64,000 nucleotides of DNA from Ectobius pallidus (GCA_964059195.1 CAXKWD010000014.1:2542001-2606000); one strand, 5' to 3'. Counted from the stretch's first letter, positions 9,467 through 24,540 are shown. Numbers and translations: made by a program. Notes: generated by a model from the letters alone, not told the origin.

Positions 9467-12400
9467 CTAGTAATGAAGTTTTAAAACACCTGACTGTTGC
9501 TTAGCAATGACATTTTGAACAAGAAACTGTAGCTTAGCAATGCCATCTCCAAATACGAAACTGTTGCCTAGCAATGTCATCTATAAGGAATAGCCTTTAA
9601 TCCCTCAATGATCAATACATACAATGAAAATATCGGTGATATGCAAATGGCATAACAGGGGTTGTAAATTTTTCTTTAATAGAAAAGAATACTGTTGCCT
9701 AGCAATGAGTTTTAAAACACGAAAGTGTTGCCTAGCAATGCCATTTTAAACCGGAAACTGTTGCCTAGCAATGCCATCAAAAAGAACTGTTGATTAGCAA
9801 TGTCATTTTTGAACACAATATTGCTACCTATTTAAAGCTTTAAAAAAAAGATACTGTTGCGTAGCAATGTCAATTTCTGACACGAAACCTTTACCTTTCA
9901 ATGCATTTTCCAAAGTAGAAACTTCTTCCTAGCAATGTAATTTTTAAAGACAATTTGGCTGCCTATCAACGTAATTTCCTATCACGAATGTTTTTCCTAG
10001 CCATGCCAGTCTAAACCGGAAACTGTAGCATAGCAATGAAGTTTCAAATCACCTGACTGTTGCTTATCAATGACATTTAGAACAAGAAACTGTAGCTTAG
10101 CAATGCCATCTCCAAATACGAAACTGTTGCCTAGCAATGTCATCTATAAGGAATAGTTTTTTATCCTTCAATGATCAATAGATACAATGAAAATATCGGT
10201 GATATGCTAATGTCAAAACATGGGTTGTAAATTTTACTTTAACAGAAAGAATACTGTTGCCTAGCAATGAATTTAAAACACGAAAGTGTTGCCGAGCAAT
10301 GCCATTTTAAACCGGAAACTATGGCCTAGCAATGCCATCAAAAAGAACTGTTGCTTAGCAATGTAATTTTAAACACAATATTGCTACCTATTATAAACTT
10401 TTAAATAATATACTGTTGCGTAGCAATGTCAATTTCAGACACGAAACTTTTACCTTTCAATGCATTTTTGAAAGTCGAAACTTTTTCCTAGCAATGTAAT
10501 TTTTAAAGACAATTTGGCTGCCTATCAACGTAATTTTTCTATCACGAATGTTTTTCCTAGCCATGCAAGTCTAAACCGGAAACTGTAGCCTAGCAATGAA
10601 GTTTTAAAACACTTACTGTTGCTTAGCAATGACATTTTGAACAAGAAACTGTAGCTTAGCAATGCCATATCCAAATACGAAACTGTTGCCTAGCAATGTC
10701 ATCTATAAGGAATAGTTTTTAATCCTTCAATGATCAATACATACAATGAAAATATCGGTGATATGCTAATGTCAAAACATGGGTTGAAAATTTTACTTTA
10801 ATAGAAAGAATACTGTTGCCTAGCAATTAGTTTTAAAACACGAAAGTGTTGCCTAGCAATGCCATTTTAAACCGGAAACTGTTGCCTAGCAATGTCCTCA
10901 AAAAGAACTCTTGCTAAGCAATGGCATTTTTAAACACAATATTGCTACCTATTAAAAGCTTTTAAAAAAAGATACTGTTTCGTAGCAATGTCAATTTCTG
11001 AAACGAAACCTTTACCTTTCAATGCATTTTTCAAATTCGAAACTTCTTCCTAGTAATGTAATTTTTAAAGACAATTTGGCTACCTAACAATGTAATTTTT
11101 CTATCACGAATGTTTTGCCTAGCCATGCCAGTCTAAACCGGAAACTGTTGCCTAGCAATGAAGTTTTATAACACCTGACTGTTGCTTAGCAATGACATTT
11201 TGAATAAGAAACTGTAGCTTAGCAATGCCATCTCCAAATACGAAACTGTTGCCTAGCAATGTCATCTATAAGGAATAGTTTTTAATCCCTCAATGATCAA
11301 TACATACAATGAAAATATCGGTGATATGCTAACGGCATAACAGGGGTTATAAATTTTTCTTTAATAGAAAAGAATACTGTTGCCTAGCAATGAGTTTTAA
11401 AACACGAAAGTGTTGCCTAGCAATGCCATTTTAAACCGGAAACTGTTGCCTAGCAATGTCATCAAAAAGAACTGTTGCTTAGTAATGTCATTTTTAAACA
11501 CAATATTGCTACCTATTATAAACTTTTAAAAATATACTGTTGTGTAGCAATGTTAATTTCAGACACCAAACTTTTACTTTTCAATGCATTTTTAAAAGTC
11601 GAAACGTTTTCCTAGCAATGTAATTTTTAAAGACAATTTGGCTGCTTAACAATGTAATTTTTCTATGACGAAAGTTTTGCCTAGCCATGCCAGTCTAAAC
11701 CGGAAACTGTTGCCTAGCAATTAAGTTTTAAAACAACTGACTCTTGCTTAGCAATGACATTTTGAACAAGAAACTGTAGCTTAGCAATGCCATCTCCAAA
11801 TACGAAACTGTTGCCTAGCAATGTCATCTATAACGAATAGTTTTTAATCCTTCAATGATCAATAGATACAATGAAAATATCGGTGATATGCTAATGTCAA
11901 AACATGGTTTGTAAATTTTACTTTAATAGAAAGAATACTGTTGCTTAGCAATGAGTTTTAAAACACGATAGTGTTGCCTAGCAATGCCATTTTAAACCGG
12001 AAACTGTTGCCTAGCAATGGCATCAAAAAGAACTGTTGCTTAGCAATGTAATTTTAAACACATTATTGCTACCTATTATAAACTTTTAAATAATATACTG
12101 TTGCGTAGCAATGTAAATTTCATACACGAAACTTTTACCTTTCAATGGATTTTTTAAAGTCGAAACTTTTTCCTAGCAATGTAATTTTTAAATACAATTT
12201 GACTGCCTAACAATGTAATTTTTCTATCACGAAAGTTTTGCCTAGCCATGCCAGTCTAAACCGGAAACTGTTGCCTAGCAATGAAGTTTTATAACACCTG
12301 ACTGTTGCTTAGCAATGACATTTTGAATAAGAAACTGTAGCTTAGCAATGCCATCTCCAAATACGAAACTGTTGCCTAGCAATGTCATCTATAAGGAATA

Positions 12401-12577
12401 GTTTTTAATCCCTCAATGATCAATACATACAATGAAAATATCGGTGATATGCTAATGGCAAAACATGGGTTGTAAATTTTGCTTTAATATTAAGAATACA
12501 GTTGCCTAGCAATGAGTTTTAAAACACGAAAGTGTTGCCTAGAAATGCCATTTTAAACCGGAAACTGTTGCCTAGCA

Positions 12578-15500
12578 ATGCCATCAAAAAAACTGTTGCT
12601 TAGAAAAGGCATTTTTAAACACAATATTGCTACCTATTATAAACTTTTAAAAAATTTACTGTTGCGTAGCAATGTCAATATCACACACAAATCTTTTACC
12701 TTTCAATGCATTTTTCATGTCGAAAATTTTCCTAGCAATGAAATTTTTAAAGACAATTTGGCTGCCTAACAATGTAATTTTTCTATCACGAAAGGTTCGC
12801 CTAGCAATGCCAGTCTAAACCGGAAACTGTTGCCTAGCAATTAAGTTTTAAAACAGCTGACTCTTGCTTAGCAATGACATTTTGAACATGAAACTGTAGC
12901 TTACCAATGCCATCTCCAAATACGAAACTGTTGCCTAGCAATGTCTTCTAGAAGGAAAAGTTTTTGATCCTCCAATGATCAATACATACAATGAAAATAT
13001 CGGTGATATGCTAATGTCAAAACATGGGTTGTAAATTTTACTTTAATAGAAAGAATACTGTTGGCTAGCAATTAGTTTTAAAACACGAAAGTGTTGCCTA
13101 GCAATGCCATTTTAAACCGGAAACTGTTGCCTAGCAATGTCCTCAAAAAGAACTGTTGATTAGCAATGGCATTTTTAAACACAGTATTGCTACCTATTAA
13201 AAGCTTTTAAAAAAGATACTGTTGCGTAGCAATGTCAATTTCTGACACGAAACCTTTACCTTTCAATGCATTTTTCAAATTCGAAACTTTTTCCTAGCAA
13301 TGTAATTTTTAAAGACAATTTGGCTACCTAACAATGTAATTTTTCTATCACGAATGTTTTGCCTAGCCATGCCAGTCTAAACCGGAAACTGTTGCCTAGC
13401 AATGAAGTTTTATAACACCTGACTGTTGCTTAGCAATGACATTTTGAATAAGAAACTGTAGCTTAGCAATGCCATCTCCAAATACGAAACTGTTGCCTGG
13501 CAATGTCATCTATAAGGAATAGATTTTAATACTTCAATGATCAATACATACAATGAAAATATCGGTGATATGCTAATGTCAAAACATGGGTTGTAAATTT
13601 TACTTTAATAGAAAAAATACTGTTGCCTAGCAATTAGTTTTAAAACACGAAAGTGTTGCCTAGCAATGCCATTTTAAACCAGAAACTGTTGCCTAGCAAT
13701 GTCATAAAGAAAACTGTTGCTTAGCAATGTCATTTTTGAACACAATATTGCTACCTATTAAAAGCTTTTAAAAAAAGATACTGTTGCGTAGCAATGTCAA
13801 TTTCTGACACGAAACCTTTACCTTTCAATGCATTTTCCAAAGTCGAAACTTCTTCCTAGCAATGTAATTTTTAAAGACAATTTGGCTGCCTATCAACGTA
13901 ATTTTTCTATCACGAATGTTTTTCCTAGCCATGCCAGTCTAAACCGGAAACTGTAGCCTAGCAATGAAGTTTTAAAACACCTGACTGTTGCTTAGCAATG
14001 ACATTTTGAACAAGAAACTGTAGCTTAGCAATGCCATCTCCAAATACGAAACTGTTGCCTAGCAATGTCATCTATAAGGAATAGATTTTAATACTTCAAT
14101 GATCAATACATACAATGAAAATATCGGTGATATGCTAATGTCAAAACATGGGTTGTAAATTTTACTTTAATAGAAAAAATACTGTTGCCTAGCAATTAGT
14201 TTTAAAACACGAAAGTGTTGCCTAGCAATGCCATTTTAAACCGGAAACTGTTGCCTAGCAATGTCCTCAAAAAGAACTGTTGCTTAGCAATGGCATTTTT
14301 AAACACAATATTGCTACCGATTAAAAGCTTTTAAAAAAAGATACTGTTGCGTAGCAATGTCGATTTCTGACACGAAACCTTTACCTTTCAATGCATTTTT
14401 CAAATTCGAAACTTCTTCCTAGCAATGTAATTTTTAAAGACAATTTGGCTACCTAACAATGTAATTTTTCTATCACGAATGTTTTGCCTAGCCATGCCAG
14501 TCTAAACCGGAAACTGTTGCCTAGCAATGAAGTTTTATAACACCTGACTGTTGCTTAGCAATGACATTTTGAATAAGAAACTGTAGCTTAGCAATGACAT
14601 CTCCAAATACGAAACTGTTGCCTAGCAATGTCTTCTATAAGGAATAGCCTTTAATCCCTCAATGATCAATACATACAATGAAAATATCGGTGATATGCTA
14701 ATGGCATAACAGGGGTTGTAAATTTTTATTTAATAGAAAAGAATACTGTTGCCTAGCAATGAGTTTTAAAACACGAAAGTGTTGCCTAGCAATGCCATTT
14801 TAAACCAGAAACTGTTGCCTAGCAATGCCAACAAAAAGAACTGTTGCTTAACAAAGTCATTTTAAACACAATATTGCTACCTATTATAAACTTTTAAAAA
14901 ATATACTGTTGCGTAGCAATGTCAATATCAGACACAAATCTTTTACCTTTCAATGCATCTTTCATGTCGAAACTTTTTCCTAGCAATGTAATTTTTAAAT
15001 ACAATTTGACTGCCTAACAATGTAATTTTTCTATCACGAAAGTTTTCCCTAGCCATGCCAGTCTAAAAGGAAACTGTAGCCTAGCAATGAAAACATTTTA
15101 GGAGCAAAATTCCTCCGGCACTGGGACTTGAACCCAGGACTTCAAGTCCCAGTGGGTTCAAGTCCCAGTGCCGGAGGAATTTTTCTCCTATAATGTTCTC
15201 ATGTAGTGTCCAACAGAGACAATAATCTGTGGCTCATGAATGCTTATATCTGTCTAGTAATGAAGTTTTAAAACACCTGACTGTTGCTTAGCAATGACAT
15301 TTTGAACAAGAAACTGTAGCTTAGCAATGCCATCTCCAAATACGAAACTGTTGCCTAGCAATGTCATCTATAAGGAATAGCCTTTAATCCCTCAATGATC
15401 AATACATACAATGAAAATATCGGTGATATGCAAATGGCATAACAGGGGTTGTAAATTTTTCTTTAATAGAAAAGAATACTGTTGCCTAGCAATGAGTTTT

Positions 15501-18364
15501 AAAACACGAAAGTGTTGCCTAGCAATGCCATTTTAAACCGGAAACTGTTGCCTAGCAATGCCATCAAAAAGAACTGTTGATTAGCAATGTCATTTTTGAA
15601 CACAATATTGCTACCTATTTAAAGCTTTAAAAAAAAGATACTGTTGCGTAGCAATGTCAATTTCTGACACGAAACCTTTACCTTTCAATGCATTTTCCAA
15701 AGTAGAAACTTCTTCCTAGCAATGTAATTTTTAAAGACAATTTGGCTGCCTATCAACGTAATTTCCTATCACGAATGTTTTTCCTAGCCATGCCAGTCTA
15801 AACCGGAAACTGTAGCATAGCAATGAAGTTTCAAATCACCTGACTGTTGCTTATCAATGACATTTAGAACAAGAAACTGTAGCTTAGCAATGCCATCTCC
15901 AAATACGAAACTGTTGCCTAGCAATGTCATCTATAAGGAATAGTTTTTTATCCTTCAATGATCAATAGATACAATGAAAATATCGGTGATATGCTAATGT
16001 CAAAACATGGGTTGTAAATTTTACTTTAACAGAAAGAATACTGTTGCCTAGCAATGAATTTAAAACACGAAAGTGTTGCCGAGCAATGCCATTTTAAACC
16101 GGAAACTATGGCCTAGCAATGCCATCAAAAAGAACTGTTGCTTAGCAATGTAATTTTAAACACAATATTGCTACCTATTATAAACTTTTAAATAATATAC
16201 TGTTGCGTAGCAATGTCAATTTCAGACACGAAACTTTTACCTTTCAATGCATTTTTGAAAGTCGAAACTTTTTCCTAGCAATGTAATTTTTAAAGACAAT
16301 TTGGCTGCCTATCAACGTAATTTTTCTATCACGAATGTTTTTCCTAGCCATGCAAGTCTAAACCGGAAACTGTAGCCTAGCAATGAAGTTTTAAAACACT
16401 TACTGTTGCTTAGCAATGACATTTTGAACAAGAAACTGTAGCTTAGCAATGCCATATCCAAATACGAAACTGTTGCCTAGCAATGTCATCTATAAGGAAT
16501 AGTTTTTAATCCTTCAATGATCAATACATACAATGAAAATATCGGTGATATGCTAATGTCAAAACATGGGTTGTAAATTTTACTTTAATAGAAAGAATAC
16601 TGTTGCCTAGCAATTAGTTTTAAAACACGAAAGTGTTGCCTAGCAATGCCATTTTAAACCGGAAACTGTTGCCTAGCAATGTCCTCAAAAAGAACTCTTG
16701 CTAAGCAATGGCATTTTTAAACACAATATTGCTACCTATTAAAAGCTTTTAAAAAAAGATACTGTTTCGTAGCAATGTCAATTTCTGACACGAAACCTTT
16801 ACCTTTCAATGCATTTTTCAAATTCGAAACTTCTTCCTAGTAATGTAATTTTTAAAGACAATTTGGCTACCTAACAATGTAATTTTTCTATCACGAATGT
16901 TTTGCCTAGCCATGCCAGTCTAAACCGGAAACTGTTGCCTAGCAATGAAGTTTTATAACACCTGACTGTTGCTTAGCAATGACATTTTGAATAAGAAACT
17001 GTAGCTTAGCAATGCCATCTCCAAATACGAAACTGTTGCCTAGCAATGTCATCTATAAGGAATAGTTTTTAATCCCTCAATGATCAATACATACAATGAA
17101 AATATCGGTGATATGCTAACGGCATAACAGGGGTTATAAATTTTTCTTTAATAGAAAAGAATACTGTTGCCTAGCAATGAGTTTTAAAACACGAAAGTGT
17201 TGCCTAGCAATGCCATTTTAAACCGGAAACTGTTGCCTAGCAATGTCATCAAAAAGAACTGTTGCTTAGTAATGTCATTTTTAAACACAATATTGCTACC
17301 TATTATAAACTTTTAAAAATATACTGTTGTGTAGCAATGTTAATTTCAGACACCAAACTTTTACTTTTCAATGCATTTTTAAAAGTCGAAACGTTTTCCT
17401 AGCAATGTAATTTTTAAAGACAATTTGGCTGCTTAACAATGTAATTTTTCTATGACGAAAGTTTTGCCTAGCCATGCCAGTCTAAACCGGAAACTGTTGC
17501 CTAGCAATTAAGTTTTAAAACAACTGACTCTTGCTTAGCAATGACATTTTGAACAAGAAACTGTAGCTTAGCAATGCCATCTCCAAATACGAAACTGTTG
17601 CCTAGCAATGTCATCTATAACGAATAGTTTTTAATCCTTCAATGATCAATAGATACAATGAAAATATCGGTGATATGCTAATGTCAAAACATGGTTTGTA
17701 AATTTTACTTTAATAGAAAGAATACTGTTGCTTAGCAATGAGTTTTAAAACACGATAGTGTTGCCTAGCAATGCCATTTTAAACCGGAAACTGTTGCCTA
17801 GCAATGGCATCAAAAAGAACTGTTGCTTAGCAATGTAATTTTAAACACATTATTGCTACCTATTATAAACTTTTAAATAATATACTGTTGCGTAGCAATG
17901 TAAATTTCAGACACGAAACTTTTACCTTTCAATGGATTTTTTAAAGTCGAAACTTTTTCCTAGCAATGTAATTTTTAAATACAATTTGACTGCCTAACAA
18001 TGTAATTTTTCTATCACGAAAGTTTTGCCTAGCCATGCCAGTCTAAACCGGAAACTGTTGCCTAGCAATGAAGTTTTATAACACCTGACTGTTGCTTAGC
18101 AATGACATTTTGAATAAGAAACTGTAGCTTAGCAATGCCATCTCCAAATACGAAACTGTTGCCTAGCAATGTCATCTATAAGGAATAGTTTTTAATCCCT
18201 CAATGATCAATACATACAATGAAAATATCGGTGATATGCTAATGGCAAAACATGGGTTGTAAATTTTGCTTTAATATTAAGAATACAGTTGCCTAGCAAT
18301 GAGTTTTAAAACACGAAAGTGTTGCCTAGAAATGCCATTTTAAACCGGAAACTGTTGCCTAGCA
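12578..18364 (+). repeat. Higher-order repeat B (10 monomers, 5,787 bp)
   Basis: This is the same order as repeat A with one monomer fewer: 6,349 minus 562 gives 5,787. The loss lies before the foldback, since the insertion is 5,787 bp after that of A while the 6229-type marker is 6,349 bp after. The monomers at about 13500-14100 look like hybrids of the A monomers at 7.75 and 8.31 kb, as expected after exchange inside monomers. Confidence 0.9.
15091..15253. mobile_element. 163-bp foldback insertion, copy 2
   Basis: This appears identical to the 9304 copy in sequence and site, with CTAGCAATGA at 15081-15090 on the left and CTAGTAATGA on the right. It lies 5,787 bp after copy 1 and was spread by amplification of the higher-order repeat, not by a new insertion. 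Confidence 0.8.
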
Positions 18365-21300
18365 ATGCCATCAAAAAAACTGTTGCTTAGAAAAGGCATT
18401 TTTAAACACAATATTGCTACCTATTATAAACTTTTAAAAAATTTACTGTTGCGTAGCAATGTCAATATCACACACAAATCTTTTACCTTTCAATGCATTT
18501 TTCATGTCGAAAATTTTCCTAGCAATGAAATTTTTAAAGACAATTTGGCTGCCTAACAATGTAATTTTTCTATCACGAAAGGTTCGCCTAGCAATGCCAG
18601 TCTAAACCGGAAACTGTTGCCTAGCAATTAAGTTTTAAAACAGCTGACTCTTGCTTAGCAATGACATTTTGAACATGAAACTGTAGCTTACCAATGCCAT
18701 CTCCAAATACGAAACTGTTGCCTAGCAATGTCTTCTAGAAGGAAAAGTTTTTGATCCTCCAATGATCAATACATACAATGAAAATATCGGTGATATGCTA
18801 ATGTCAAAACATGGGTTGTAAATTTTACTTTAATAGAAAGAATACTGTTGGCTAGCAATTAGTTTTAAAACACGAAAGTGTTGCCTAGCAATGCCATTTT
18901 AAACCGGAAACTGTTGCCTAGCAATGTCCTCAAAAAGAACTGTTGATTAGCAATGGCATTTTTAAACACAGTATTGCTACCTATTAAAAGCTTTTAAAAA
19001 AGATACTGTTGCGTAGCAATGTCAATTTCTGACACGAAACCTTTACCTTTCAATGCATTTTTCAAATTCGAAACTTTTTCCTAGCAATGTAATTTTTAAA
19101 GACAATTTGGCTACCTAACAATGTAATTTTTCTATCACGAATGTTTTGCCTAGCCATGCCAGTCTAAACCGGAAACTGTTGCCTAGCAATGAAGTTTTAT
19201 AACACCTGACTGTTGCTTAGCAATGACATTTTGAATAAGAAACTGTAGCTTAGCAATGCCATCTCCAAATACGAAACTGTTGCCTAGCAATGTCATCTAT
19301 AAGGAATAGTTTTTAATCCCTCAATGATCAATACATACAATGAAAATATCGGTGATATGCTAATGGCAAAACATGGGTTGTAAATTTTGCTTTAATAGAA
19401 AGAATACTGTTGCCTAGCAATGAGTTTTAAAACACGAAAGTGTTGCCTAGCAATGCCATTTTAAACCGCAAACTGTTGCCTAGCAATGTCATCAAAAAGA
19501 ACTGTTGCCTAGTAATGTCATTTTTAAACACAATATTGCTACCTATTATAAACTTTTAAAAATATACTGTTGCGTAGCAATGTTAATTTCATACACCAAA
19601 CTTTTACTTTTCAATGCATTTTTAAAAGTCGAAACGTTTTCCTAGCAATGTAATTTTTAAAGACAATTTGGCTGCTTAACAATGTAATTTTTTTATGACG
19701 AAAGTTTTGCCTAGCCATGCCAGTCTAAACCGGAAACTGTTGCCTAGCAATTAAGTTTTAAAACAACTGACTCTTGCTTAGCAATGACATTTTGAACAAG
19801 AAACTGTAGCTTAGCAATGCCATCTCCAAATACGAAACTGTTGTCTAGCAATGTCATCTATAACGAATAGTTTTTAATCCTTCAATGATCAATAGATACA
19901 ATGAAAATATCGGTGATATGCTAATGTCAAAACATGGGTTGTAAATTTTACTTTAATAGAAAGAATACTGTTGCCTAGCAATGAGTTTTAAAACACGAAA
20001 GTGTTGCCTAGCAATGCCATTTTAAACCAGAAACTGTTGCCTAGCAATGTCATAAAGAAAACTGTTGCTTAGCAATGTCATTTTTGAACACAATATTGCT
20101 ACCTATTAAAAGCTTTTAAAAAAAGATACTGTTGCGTAGCAATGTCAATTTCTGACACGAAACCTTTACCTTTCAATGCATTTTCCAAAGTCGAAACTTC
20201 TTCCTAGCAATGTAATTTTTAAAGACAATTTGGCTGCCTATCAACGTAATTTTTCTATCACGAATGTTTTTCCTAGCCATGCCAGTCTAAACCGGAAACT
20301 GTAGCCTAGCAATGAAGTTTTAAAACACCTGACTGTTGCTTAGCAATGACATTTTGAACAAGAAACTGTAGCTTAGCAATGCCATCTCCAAATACGAAAC
20401 TGTTGCCTAGCAATGTCATCTATAAGGAATAGATTTTAATACTTCAATGATCAATACATACAATGAAAATATCGGTGATATGCTAATGTCAAAACATGGG
20501 TTGTAAATTTTACTTTAATAGAAAAAATACTGTTGCCTAGCAATTAGTTTTAAAACACGAAAGTGTTGCCTAGCAATGCCATTTTAAACCGGAAACTGTT
20601 GCCTAGCAATGTCCTCAAAAAGAACTGTTGCTTAGCAATGGCATTTTTAAACACAATATTGCTACCGATTAAAAGCTTTTAAAAAAAGATACTGTTGCGT
20701 AGCAATGTCGATTTCTGACACGAAACCTTTACCTTTCAATGCATTTTTCAAATTCGAAACTTCTTCCTAGCAATGTAATTTTTAAAGACAATTTGGCTAC
20801 CTTACAATGTAATTTTTCTATCACGAATGTTTTGCCTAGCCATGCCAGTCTAAACCGGAAACTGTTGCCTAGCAATGAAGTTTTATAACACCTGACTGTT
20901 GCTTAGCAATGACATTTTGAATAAGAAACTGTAGCTTAGCAATGACATCTCCAAATACGAAACTGTTGCCTAGCAATGTCTTCTATAAGGAATAGCCTTT
21001 AATCCCTCAATGATCAATACATACAATGAAAATATCGGTGATATGCTAATGGCATAACAGGGGTTGTAAATTTTTATTTAATAGAAAAGAATACTGTTGC
21101 CTAGCAATGAGTTTTAAAACACGAAAGTGTTGCCTAGCAATGCCATTTTAAACCAGAAACTGTTGCCTAGCAATGCCAACAAAAAGAACTGTTGCTTAAC
21201 AAAGTCATTTTTAAACACAATATTGCTACCTATTATAAACTTTTAAAAAATATACTGTTGCGTAGCAATGTCAATATCAGACACAAATCTTTTACCTTTC

Positions 21301-24300
21301 AATGCATCTTTCATGTCGAAACTTTTTCCTAGCAATGTAATTTTTAAATACAATTTGACTGCCTAACAATGTAATTTTTCTATCACGAAAGTTTTCCCTA
21401 GCCATGCCAGTCTAAAAGGAAACTGTAGCCTAGCAATGAAAACATTTTAGGAGCAAAATTCCTCCGGCACTGGGACTTGAACCCAGGACTTCAAGTCCCA
21501 GTGGGTTCAAGTCCCAGTGCCGGAGGAATTTTTCTCCTATAATGTTCTCATGTAGTGTCCAACAGAGACAATAATCTGTGGCTCATGAATGCTTATATCT
21601 GTCTAGTAATGAAGTTTTAAAACACCTGACTGTTGCTTAGCAATGACATTTTGAACAAGAAACTGTAGCTTAGCAATGCCATCTCCAAATACGAAACTGT
21701 TGCCTAGCAATGTCATCTATAAGGAATAGCCTTTAATCCCTCAATGATCAATACATACAATGAAAATATCGGTGATATGCAAATGGCATAACAGGGGTTG
21801 TAAATTTTTCTTTAATAGAAAAGAATACTGTTGCCTAGCAATGAGTTTTAAAACACGAAAGTGTTGCCTAGCAATGCCATTTTAAACCGGAAACTGTTGC
21901 CTAGCAATGCCATCAAAAAGAACTGTTGATTAGCAATGTCATTTTTGAACACAATATTGCTACCTATTTAAAGCTTTAAAAAAAAGATACTGTTGCGTAG
22001 CAATGTCAATTTCTGACACGAAACCTTTACCTTTCAATGCATTTTCCAAAGTAGAAACTTCTTCCTAGCAATGTAATTTTTAAAGACAATTTGGCTGCCT
22101 ATCAACGTAATTTCCTATCACGAATGTTTTTCCTAGCCATGCCAGTCTAAACCGGAAACTGTAGCATAGCAATGAAGTTTCAAATCACCTGACTGTTGCT
22201 TATCAATGACATTTAGAACAAGAAACTGTAGCTTAGCAATGCCATCTCCAAATACGAAACTGTTGCCTAGCAATGTCATCTATAAGGAATAGTTTTTAAT
22301 CCTTCAATGATCAATAGATACAATGAAAATATCGGTGATATGCTAATGTCAAAACATGGGTTGTAAATTTTACTTTAACAGAAAGAATACTGTTGCCTAG
22401 CAATGAATTTAAAACACGAAAGTGTTGCCGAGCAATGCCATTTTAAACCGGAAACTATGGCCTAGCAATGCCATCAAAAAGAACTGTTGCTTAGCAATGT
22501 AATTTTAAACACAATATTGCTACCTATTATAAACTTTTAAATAATATACTGTTGCGTAGCAATGTCAATTTCAGACACGAAACTTTTACCTTTCAATGCA
22601 TTTTTGAAAGTCGAAACTTTTTCCTAGCAATGTAATTTTTAAAGACAATTTGGCTGCCTATCAACGTAATTTTTCTATCACGAATGTTTTTCCTAGCCAT
22701 GCAAGTCTAAACCGGAAACTGTAGCCTAGCAATGAAGTTTTAAAACACTTACTGTTGCTTAGCAATGACATTTTGAACAAGAAACTGTAGCTTAGCAATG
22801 CCATATCCAAATACGAAACTGTTGCCTAGCAATGTCATCTATAAGGAATAGTTTTTAATCCTTCAATGATCAATACATACAATGAAAATATCGGTGATAT
22901 GCTAATGTCAAAACATGGGTTGTAAATTTTACTTTAATAGAAAGAATACTGTTGCCTAGCAATTAGTTTTAAAACACGAAAGTGTTGCCTAGCAATGCCA
23001 TTTTAAACCGGAAACTGTTGCCTAGCAATGTCCTCAAAAAGAACTCTTGCTAAGCAATGGCATTTTTAAACACAATATTGCTACCTATTAAAAGCTTTTA
23101 AAAAAAGATACTGTTTCGTAGCAATGTCAATTTCTGAAACGAAACCTTTACCTTTCAATGCATTTTTCAAATTCGAAACTTCTTCCTAGTAATGTAATTT
23201 TTAAAGACAATTTGGCTACCTAACAATGTAATTTTTCTATCACGAATGTTTTGCCTAGCCATGCCAGTCTAAACCGGAAACTGTTGCCTAGCAATGAAGT
23301 TTTATAACACCTGACTGTTGCTTAGCAATGACATTTTGAATAAGAAACTGTAGCTTAGCAATGCCATCTCCAAATACGAAACTGTTGCCTAGCAATGTCA
23401 TCTATAAGGAATAGTTTTTAATCCCTCAATGATCAATACATACAATGAAAATATCGGTGATATGCTAACGGCATAACAGGGGTTATAAATTTTTCTTTAA
23501 TAGAAAAGAATACTGTTGCCTAGCAATGAGTTTTAAAACACGAAAGTGTTGCCTAGCAATGCCATTTTAAACCGGAAACTGTTGCCTAGCAATGTCATCA
23601 AAAAGAACTGTTGCTTAGTAATGTCATTTTTAAACACAATATTGCTACCTATTATAAACTTTTAAAAATATACTGTTGTGTAGCAATGTTAATTTCAGAC
23701 ACCAAACTTTTACTTTTCAATGCATTTTTAAAAGTCGAAACGTTTTCCTAGCAATGTAATTTTTAAAGACAATTTGGCTGCTTAACAATGTAATTTTTCT
23801 ATGACGAAAGTTTTGCCTAGCCATGCCAGTCTAAACCGGAAACTGTTGCCTAGCAATTAAGTTTTAAAACAACTGACTCTTGCTTAGCAATGACATTTTG
23901 AACAAGAAACTGTAGCTTAGCAATGCCATCTCCAAATACGAAACTGTTGCCTAGCAATGTCATCTATAACGAATAGTTTTTAATCCTTCAATGATCAATA
24001 GATACAATGAAAATATCGGTGATATGCTAATGTCAAAACATGGTTTGTAAATTTTACTTTAATAGAAAGAATACTGTTGCTTAGCAATGAGTTTTAAAAC
24101 ACGATAGTGTTGCCTAGCAATGCCATTTTAAACCGGAAACTGTTGCCTAGCAATGGCATCAAAAAGAACTGTTGCTTAGCAATGTAATTTTAAACACATT
24201 ATTGCTACCTATTATAAACTTTTAAATAATATACTGTTGCGTAGCAATGTAAATTTCAGACACGAAACTTTTACCTTTCAATGGATTTTTTAAAGTCGAA

Positions 24301-24540
24301 ACTTTTTCCTAGCAATGTAATTTTTAAATACAATTTGACTGCCTAACAATGTAATTTTTCTATCACGAAAGTTTTGCCTAGCCATGCCAGTCTAAACCGG
24401 AAACTGTTGCCTAGCAATGAAGTTTTATAACACCTGACTGTTGCTTAGCAATGACATTTTGAATAAGAAACTGTAGCTTAGCAATGCCATCTCCAAATAC
24501 GAAACTGTTGCCTAGCAATGTCATCTATAAGGAATAGTTT
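18365..24540 (+). repeat. Higher-order repeat C (11 monomers, right end diverged)
   Basis: This copy is offset from A by 12,136 bp both at the 18365 marker and at the foldback (21440), so it keeps all 11 monomers. It ends near 24540, where the next linker is of the C class (CTAACGGCATAACAGGGG, with the private AATAAAAATATCGG) instead of the expected G class. Confidence 0.88.
21440..21602. mobile_element. 163-bp foldback insertion, copy 3
   Basis: Same sequence and position within the monomer as the other copies, 6,349 bp after copy 2. The right flank again reads CTAGTAATGA. Confidence 0.8.

Larger units (their letters stand above)
6229..12577 (+). repeat. Higher-order repeat A (11 monomers, 6,349 bp)
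   Basis: Marker sequences recur exactly: the text at 6229 reappears at 12578, 6,349 bp later. The length equals 11 monomers of about 561.5 bp plus one 173-bp foldback insertion with its duplicated target. The phase is arbitrary, set by the marker; the natural start, by linker class, is near 6066. Confidence 0.9.
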
